DNA from: DATIHQ01 sp035480535
GTDB lineage: Bacteria; Chlamydiota; Chlamydiia; Chlamydiales; SM23-39
Assembly: GCA_035480535.1 (NCBI GenBank)
Contig: DATIHQ010000066.1
Span: 1-10,486 of the forward strand
Reading direction: 5' to 3'
Length of the DNA: 10,486 nucleotides
Positions 6,449-10,486 of the stretch are shown one piece after another (the stretch's first letter is position 1; each line of letters starts with the position of its first letter). The notes under the pieces are model-generated. The model was not told where the DNA came from, did not search any database, and saw only the letters and a program-made list of their open reading frames with translations. A program made the translations under genes and the position numbers.

Positions 6449-8047
6449 ATGTATCTATATAACAAGGATTTGAGTTATAATATTTCTCTAATTATGGGCT
6501 CATATTCTATACAACTAGATACATTAAGCGGCGTTTCGATGGATCAGATCCATAGAAAGCGCGCTGAGTCGTTTCTATCAACCTATTTGTTGAAAAATAG
6601 AGAGATTCAATCTTTTTTTGATGGGTTGGGAGCCGAGGCAAAATTTAATTTTACCCTTGGGCAAAGAGGGGTGGAGATTATTCCGGAAAGAGGGACTTCC
6701 CGCTTTTTTGAGTTGGCTCCAGAGATTTTAAGGGAATTGAAGAAATTAGCCCGCGTTCCGCAATGGATCGCCGAGTGGAACGGGGGAAGGCCTTTGACGA
6801 AGCGGGATTGGGCCCGCGGGCAGGAGTTTGTCGGGGACATTCGGGAAATTTTCCGAGAAAAACTGGGGATCGACAACCGAAGAGTCTTCCAAAAGATCTG
6901 GGATCAGGCGAAAGATGCGGGAAGATTGAATTGGGACGGCCCTTTAACTGTGGATGTTTTTGATCGGATTGAAGCAGCTCTGAGGGAGACATTGATTTAT
7001 TCGGGAAAAGGTATTGAAGTTGAGGGGACGGGGGCGGATGAGAGGATTCATGAGATCGTCCAGTATCTTTTAGGGAGAGGAAAGGCCTCTTCTGAGTGGG
7101 TCAATGGGAAAATGATCAGGGGGATCTTGCTGAAAGGGGATCCGGAGCTTTTAAAAGAGGTCCGCGATGAAATACGAGTTGTGTTGCAATCGTGCGCGGC
7201 GCAGCTGCCCCAAGCGGGGACGGCTGAAGAAGGGGTGTTTCAGGCCTTTGTTGGCAATATCGTCGCTCTGCTTCCTTTCTTTTATCCAGGTGTTGGCGAA
7301 GAATTTCTCATTCCGCAGAAGGTCGATGGGGCTTGGAAAGTCGTTTCTTATAAAGTAGATCAGAAACTTGAACTCACCCCGCGATGGTTCTCCTCGCCCA
7401 TTTCAGCTTTAGGGCTTACTTCTGCCGACGGGCCGCCACTTCTCTCTTTCTTGGGGACGACCTTTCCCGCAGGAGAAGGGTTCATCGCGACGCTCTTTTC
7501 TGACTTTACGCCGGGGATGTCTGTAGGGCATGCCCCTTATCTTACGGGGAGAAAAGAGATAGGTAAATGGCTAGAGGGAAAAGGGGGCGTTCGATTGTTT
7601 GGGATGAGTTTAGGGGGTGCATTGACTCTGCAGGTGCTGCGCCACCACCAAGAGAAAATCGCCCAAGTCAATGCCTATAACCCTGCGGGACTCTATCCCT
7701 GGAATTGGAATGGCTTTGAAAATAAGAGCGAAGTGAACATCTTCTATCAGGAAAACGACCTAGTGGCCACCTTGGGATCCTTTCCAGAAGGGGATCAGGT
7801 CCATGTCTATCGGGTCATCCCCGAAATGCCGGAGAATTTCCTCAAAGCCCATGCCCGCGTTTATACGGGAAGCGAGAAAGTCACCCTCATCAAGAGCGAT
7901 GCCCAATATGAAAACGGACGCCTCGTCCGAAAGCTCCTAACTGCTTTACACTTAATCTTGGGAGCCCTCCTTGTCCTCCCGATTTTGATCTGTTTCTATT
8001 TACTCTACATTCTCATCGTCAAAGCTTTAAGCCTTCTTTCTGTTTAA
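6449..8047 (+). CDS. Class-3-lipase-like alpha/beta hydrolase with C-terminal membrane anchor
   Basis: The C-terminal half has a lipase-3-like hydrolase fold. LLSFLGTTF (332-340) matches the oxyanion-hole strand with its G-T. VRLFGMSLGGALTLQVL (381-397) contains the GXSXG nucleophile elbow, with Ser387. VNIFYQENDLVATLGS (429-444) carries the probable catalytic Asp437 in the family's ND-V context, and His468 in KAHARVY is a candidate third residue. The N-terminal 300 residues form a soluble, charged, mostly helical region that I cannot assign. The last 37 residues (about 496-532) are almost wholly hydrophobic with a central Pro511: one long helix or a tight two-helix hairpin, so the protein is probably tail-anchored with the enzyme on the cytosolic or host side. 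There is no N-terminal signal. The start is uncertain: ATG 6449, 6494 and 6539 are in frame and none has a Shine-Dalgarno. A TATAAT at 6476-6481 would favour 6494. The substrate is probably a lipid or ester (inference). Confidence 0.75.
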   Translation: MYLYNKDLSYNISLIMGSYSIQLDTLSGVSMDQIHRKRAESFLSTYLLKNREIQSFFDGLGAEAKFNFTLGQRGVEIIPERGTSRFFELAPEILRELKKLARVPQWIAEWNGGRPLTKRDWARGQEFVGDIREIFREKLGIDNRRVFQKIWDQAKDAGRLNWDGPLTVDVFDRIEAALRETLIYSGKGIEVEGTGADERIHEIVQYLLGRGKASSEWVNGKMIRGILLKGDPELLKEVRDEIRVVLQSCAAQLPQAGTAEEGVFQAFVGNIVALLPFFYPGVGEEFLIPQKVDGAWKVVSYKVDQKLELTPRWFSSPISALGLTSADGPPLLSFLGTTFPAGEGFIATLFSDFTPGMSVGHAPYLTGRKEIGKWLEGKGGVRLFGMSLGGALTLQVLRHHQEKIAQVNAYNPAGLYPWNWNGFENKSEVNIFYQENDLVATLGSFPEGDQVHVYRVIPEMPENFLKAHARVYTGSEKVTLIKSDAQYENGRLVRKLLTALHLILGALLVLPILICFYLLYILIVKALSLLSV

Positions 8048-8060
8048 TTATATTAATACT

Positions 8061-8081
8061 ACTAACTATTAATGAGTTAGT
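8061..8081 (+). terminator. Weak AT-rich hairpin after the lipase-like gene
   Basis: ACTAACT (8061-8067) and AGTTAGT (8075-8081) form a perfect 7-bp stem with a 7-nt loop, 14 nt after the stop at 8047, followed by TTTAGTTTTA. The stem is too AT-rich for a confident intrinsic terminator. A dyad operator is the alternative. Confidence 0.25.
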
Positions 8082-8096
8082 TTAGTTTTATGTAGT

Positions 8097-8129
8097 TATA
8101 ATTGTAATTAAATAATTATTTGTTACAAT
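8097..8129 (+). promoter_or_regulatory. Probable promoter region of the coiled-coil gene
   Basis: This very AT-rich stretch holds a TATAAT (8097-8102) and a TACAAT (8124-8129), both good -10 candidates. TTGTAA (8103-8108) lies 15 nt before the second, a slightly short spacer. Neither has an ideal -35, so the exact start site is undecided. The second would give a leader of about 50 nt that includes a GC-rich palindromic patch (GCCCGGGC, near 8157-8164). Confidence 0.35.
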
Positions 8130-8187
8130 AAATATTGAAACTAAAAACGTTCGCCTTGCCCGGGCGCAGTATGGAGGAAAAAACCAA

Positions 8188-9150
8188 ATGTCTGAAATGC
8201 AAGAGTTCCAAAACAACCAAGAAGATCGGTTCGATCCGATGGCAGTGATCCCTGCTCAAGGAGAGAAAACTGATAAAACATATAACCTGAAAGACTTGGA
8301 AAAGTCGATTGATGGACAGAGCTACTTCATCGGTGAAGTACCTCAAGTACATCTTCTAGACCCTCAAGCCTTTCTACCGCTGAATTCTGACCGACTAATC
8401 GGTTCTGTCAATATGATCGAAAAACTCCTCGGCGATGTCAGCTTGCTGATTCAAGAGGAAGTGAATCTCATTCAAAAGCACCAGAGAAAAATCAATTTCT
8501 GGGAAGAAAGAATTGAGAAAAACAAAGCGATCGTCGAGAAGAACTTAGTCGAGATCAAGAAAAACAACGCCGACGCGATCTACGACAAGAAAAATCGCGA
8601 CTATTGGCTAGGCCGCGCTGAAGAAGTCGAAATCGACTACACCCACGCAGAAGTTGCATCTCGTCAACAAGATTGGATGTGGCTCATTAAGAAATATGGG
8701 TTGAAAAATGCCGATGGCTCAGGGATCGATGCGAAAAATCCTTGTGTTGAAGAGCTTTGCAACGGCGAATCCAACAATTTGGCTTCTGAGTATCGCTCTA
8801 CTGGCAACCGTTATGAGTCAGAGCGTAAAGCGAAAGAAGCGGAAAACAGCCGCATGGTTCGCGAAAACGCGAAGTTGAAAAACAGCAATGAAGTGCTCCA
8901 AACTTACATTGCGTCTACCTATGCAAATGAAGTCGAGCCCTTACAAGATGGCGTCTTGCTCTTGAAAGAACTCGGAGTCAAGCTCAAAGCAATGGGACAA
9001 GATGGCAACGGCTCAACCTTTGGCGAAATGAGATCTTGGGCTGAGGTGTTCCTCAGCGACTTCATCAAGTCAAATCCAAGAGTGGCTCTGTCAGTTGTAA
9101 CTGATTTCCGAAAACTGACTTCAATCCCGCTCCCAGCAGACCATAGCTAA
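8188..9150 (+). CDS. Unrecognised charged, coiled-coil-like protein (320 aa)
   Basis: I do not recognise a family. The protein is soluble and charged, without signal peptide or membrane segment. Residues 1-60 look loosely structured. About 70-160 form a long predicted helix rich in Glu, Lys, Asn and Gln (for example LIQKHQRKINFWEERIEKNK), and about 195-270 a second such helix (SERKAKEAENSRMVRENAKL), so an antiparallel coiled coil is likely. Between them lie tryptophan-rich RQQDWMWLIKKYG and a Gly-Asp-rich linker with two nearby cysteines (186 and 191, CVEELC). The C-terminus has GEMRSWAEVFLSDFIKSNP, an amphipathic helix. Start at ATG 8188 is supported by GGAGG at 8173-8177. The gene stands alone between an AT-rich promoter region and a strong terminator, so it is probably monocistronic and well expressed. 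A structural, chaperone-like or secreted role would fit, but nothing in the sequence decides. Confidence 0.75.
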   Translation: MSEMQEFQNNQEDRFDPMAVIPAQGEKTDKTYNLKDLEKSIDGQSYFIGEVPQVHLLDPQAFLPLNSDRLIGSVNMIEKLLGDVSLLIQEEVNLIQKHQRKINFWEERIEKNKAIVEKNLVEIKKNNADAIYDKKNRDYWLGRAEEVEIDYTHAEVASRQQDWMWLIKKYGLKNADGSGIDAKNPCVEELCNGESNNLASEYRSTGNRYESERKAKEAENSRMVRENAKLKNSNEVLQTYIASTYANEVEPLQDGVLLLKELGVKLKAMGQDGNGSTFGEMRSWAEVFLSDFIKSNPRVALSVVTDFRKLTSIPLPADHS

Positions 9151-9174
9151 GCTAGGGGAGCCTATTCTACACGA

Positions 9175-9213
9175 GGGCGTAGTTCTTTAAAGACTACGCC
9201 CTTTTTCTTTTTT
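9175..9213 (+). terminator. Rho-independent terminator after the coiled-coil gene
   Basis: GGGCGTAGT (9175-9183) pairs perfectly with ACTACGCCC (9193-9201) around a 9-nt loop, followed immediately by TTTTTCTTTTTT (9202-9213). It lies 25 nt after the stop codon. The stem and T-tract are textbook. Confidence 0.92.
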
Positions 9214-9239
9214 CAAGAATCTAGTATCCTCTCAACCTT

Positions 9240-9899
9240 ATGCAAAAAAGCGCGTTGGAAGAAGTGTATCGGAAGCACCATGAAAAGGGAAACCGATACG
9301 GCTATCTTTTTTGTCATGGAGGAAGAGTTCCTTACTTAAAAAAATGGATAGGGACGGGGAAGCGGGTTTTGGATCTCGGCTGCCGCGATGGGATGCTAAC
9401 CCAAAGTTTTGCTCGCGGAAATGAGGTCGTTGGCGTCGATATCGATCAAAATGCATTACAAATCATCCAAAAAAGGTTGGGGATACAGACCCATTGGCTC
9501 GATTTAAACGCAGAGTGGCCATTTCAGCCCCAATCGTTCGATGTGATTGTCGCGTGTGAGATTCTCGAGCATCTCTTTTTTCTCGAGCCCTTCCTAGAGC
9601 GCATTGCCAAAACACTAAAACCAGGCGGGCTCTTTATCGGCTCAGTTCCCAATGCCTTTCGCATGCGCAACCGGCTGAAGTTTCTCTTTGGCAATGAATT
9701 TGAAAAGGATGCCACTCACGTCCGGATGTTTTCCCATGAAAAGCTGCAGCAAACGCTCCTCCCCCACTTTTCCTCCACAGAAATCATCCCGATCAAGGGG
9801 AAGATCCTCCCCTTCCTTTCCGTCACCCGCCTCGCCCCCAAAGCGCTCAACCTCCTTTTCTCAAAAGATCTGCTTTGGAAAGCCCAAAGGGAAATCTGA
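9240..9899 (+). CDS. Class I SAM-dependent methyltransferase (219 aa)
   Basis: This Rossmann-fold methyltransferase is of the Methyltransf_11 / UbiG-MetW-like kind. Motif I is KRVLDLGCRDGMLT (41-54; the glycine-rich SAM loop with Gly47 and Gly51). Strand 2 is VVGVDID, with Asp67 and Asp69 for the ribose hydroxyls. The WLDLNAEWPF segment (86-95) matches the adenine-contacting region. SFDVIVACEILEHL (99-112) is motif IV plus the post-motif helix, and LKPGGLFIGSVPN (126-138) is the next strand. DATHVRMFS (157-165) is typical of sugar, quinone or polyketide O-methyltransferase relatives. The substrate is unknown and the location cytosolic. There is no Shine-Dalgarno; TAGTAT at 9222-9227 could be a -10, which would leave almost no leader. 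The last two codons and the stop lie in the inverted repeat, so the original C-terminus may have been replaced. A good terminator upstream separates it from the previous gene. Confidence 0.85.
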   Translation: MQKSALEEVYRKHHEKGNRYGYLFCHGGRVPYLKKWIGTGKRVLDLGCRDGMLTQSFARGNEVVGVDIDQNALQIIQKRLGIQTHWLDLNAEWPFQPQSFDVIVACEILEHLFFLEPFLERIAKTLKPGGLFIGSVPNAFRMRNRLKFLFGNEFEKDATHVRMFSHEKLQQTLLPHFSSTEIIPIKGKILPFLSVTRLAPKALNLLFSKDLLWKAQREI

Positions 9900-10151
9900 A
9901 ATCTGAATTATGAAATCTGAAAACGTCGGGGGCGTTGCCCCCCGCACCCCCAGTCGGGTGAAGCCCCCGCTGCCCCCAAAGTAATTTCACTCCTGTTTAT
10001 GAAAAACAAGTTGTATCCACCCCTGCGGACACAAACTCATCTTTCTAAAAAAACCTCAAGCACCTTGGGGGCAGCGGGGGCTTCACCCGACTGGGGGGTG
10101 CGGGGGCGGAGCCCCGACGTTTTCAGATTTCATAATTCAGATTTCAGATTT
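9892..10151. repeat. 260-bp inverted-repeat element with 87-88-bp arms (MITE-like)
   Basis: The left arm (9892-9979) and right arm (10065-10151) are near-perfect reverse complements around an 85-bp centre. The outer third of each arm is an AT-rich module with repeated GAAATCTGA; the inner part is very GC-rich. Each arm also holds its own hairpin: GGGGGC-GTT-GCCCCC at 9928-9942 and GGGGC-GGA-GCCCC at 10103-10115. The arms differ mainly here, in a way that keeps both hairpins paired. The centre has another small stem, TTGTATCC (10011-10018) with GGACACAA (10027-10034, one G-U). No transposase is encoded and I see no flanking target duplication. It lies between two convergent genes, where the transcript could also act as a bidirectional terminator. 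Whether the family recurs in the genome cannot be seen here. Confidence 0.88.
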
Positions 10152-10161
10152 TTCTTTTCCC

Positions 10162-10485
10162 CTATGTCATCACTGCCACTAGCTGTCTCCAAACGGCTGG
10201 ATCTTCGTAGGGCGGGAAGGTGTGGTCGTTTCTGTTATCTTTCCTCATGCTCTGGCGGACGATTTTGGTGATTGGGGTGTGGCCATCGACCGCTTGACAG
10301 ATCTTGTCGACTGAGTCTTTGGGAACCGTTCTGTCCATTGAACTAGAAATAAGAATGATCTTGCCGGCCGTCGGTGGGACGTGGGACTGGAGGGGAGGCA
10401 GGTTGCGGAATTTCTCGGCCGTGTTGAAGCCATCTTGCTTGACGCGGGAAGTGATGGCGGGATCTTTGGAGAAAAGGGCGGGGAT
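10162..10485 (-). CDS. Alpha/beta-hydrolase-like protein, C-terminal part (partial)
   Basis: Reading the minus strand from the window edge, one frame is open for 107 codons to a TAG at 10164-10162; the start lies beyond position 10486. The piece begins IPALFSKDPAITSRV. The strand GKIILISSSMDRTVPK resembles the late beta strand of alpha/beta hydrolases, which ends in the catalytic Asp and a V-P. It ends with NDHTFPPYEDPAVWRQL, where the His could be the catalytic histidine. The arrangement fits the C-terminus of an esterase or lipase-like enzyme, but without the nucleophile elbow the family call is tentative. Coding character is good (no stops, balanced composition, globular sequence). The gene converges on the methyltransferase, with the inverted repeat between them. 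Confidence 0.6.
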   Translation of the reverse strand: MPALFSKDPAITSRVKQDGFNTAEKFRNLPPLQSHVPPTAGKIILISSSMDRTVPKDSVDKICQAVDGHTPITKIVRQSMRKDNRNDHTFPPYEDPAVWRQLVAVMT

Positions 10486-10486
10486 C

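Noticed and set aside
9999..10271. Plus-strand open frame of 90 codons across the repeat and beyond
   Set aside because: It runs through the GC-rich right arm of the inverted repeat and then antisense to the partial hydrolase gene; no ribosome site and low-complexity product.
10245..10433. Minus-strand ATG-started frame of 62 codons
   Set aside because: It is an out-of-frame shadow; the neighbouring frame, open from the window edge to 10162, gives a more protein-like, hydrolase-type sequence.
1..10486. CRISPR arrays, tRNA or rRNA genes, transposase or phage integrase genes
   Set aside because: No regularly spaced repeats, no tRNA or rRNA-like sequence and no such coding region seen on either strand.

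Overview
This is a gene-dense bacterial window of mixed base composition. Coding regions look near 45-50% GC, and the intergenic promoters are strikingly AT-rich. Several traits point to a bacterium living with or inside eukaryotic cells, and an environmental (amoeba-associated) chlamydia-like organism is my best guess. The traits are many lineage-specific proteins with only fold-level recognisability, a tail-anchored lipase-like protein, an amino-acid permease, and a HAD-fold protein that ends in a perfect CaaX prenylation box. The taxonomic call is inference, because no rRNA or universal marker is present.

Layout, left to right. (1) 1-272: the broken 3' end of a dinD-like gene, in which an internal deletion and frameshift join the central and C-terminal regions. 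(2) 337-453: a 38-residue, very lysine-rich small protein with a good Shine-Dalgarno. (3) 484-2921: a promoter followed by a two-gene unit on the plus strand, a HAD-like protein and an MTA/SAH (or related) deaminase of the amidohydrolase superfamily that carries an apparent signal peptide. (4) 3964-2910 on the minus strand: a translationally coupled pair, an unrecognised small protein whose true N-terminus seems to lie upstream in a frame lacking a start codon, and a GT-A-like sugar transferase. It converges on, and overlaps by 12 bp, the deaminase gene. (5) 4051-5505: an APC-family cationic amino-acid transporter. (6) 6389-5508 on the minus strand: a second HAD-fold protein, CaaX-terminated, transcribed from a strong sigma-70-like promoter that leaves almost no leader. 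(7) 6449-8047: a class-3-lipase-like alpha/beta hydrolase with a C-terminal hydrophobic anchor. (8) 8188-9150: an unrecognised, highly charged, probably coiled-coil protein set in a self-contained transcription unit with a strong RBS and a textbook intrinsic terminator. (9) 9240-9899: a class I SAM methyltransferase. (10) 9892-10151: a 260-bp near-perfect inverted repeat whose outer end supplies the methyltransferase stop codon. (11) 10485-10162 on the minus strand: the C-terminal part of an alpha/beta-hydrolase-like protein that runs out of the window.

No single operon ties the window together. It reads as an accessory or lineage-specific neighbourhood of short, mostly independent transcription units, with convergent gene ends packed tightly (12-bp overlap, 2-bp gap). 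The most notable items are the CaaX-ended HAD protein (candidate host-prenylated effector), the lipase with a membrane tail, the solitary coiled-coil gene, and the inverted-repeat element, whose two arms differ in a compensatory way that preserves an internal hairpin.
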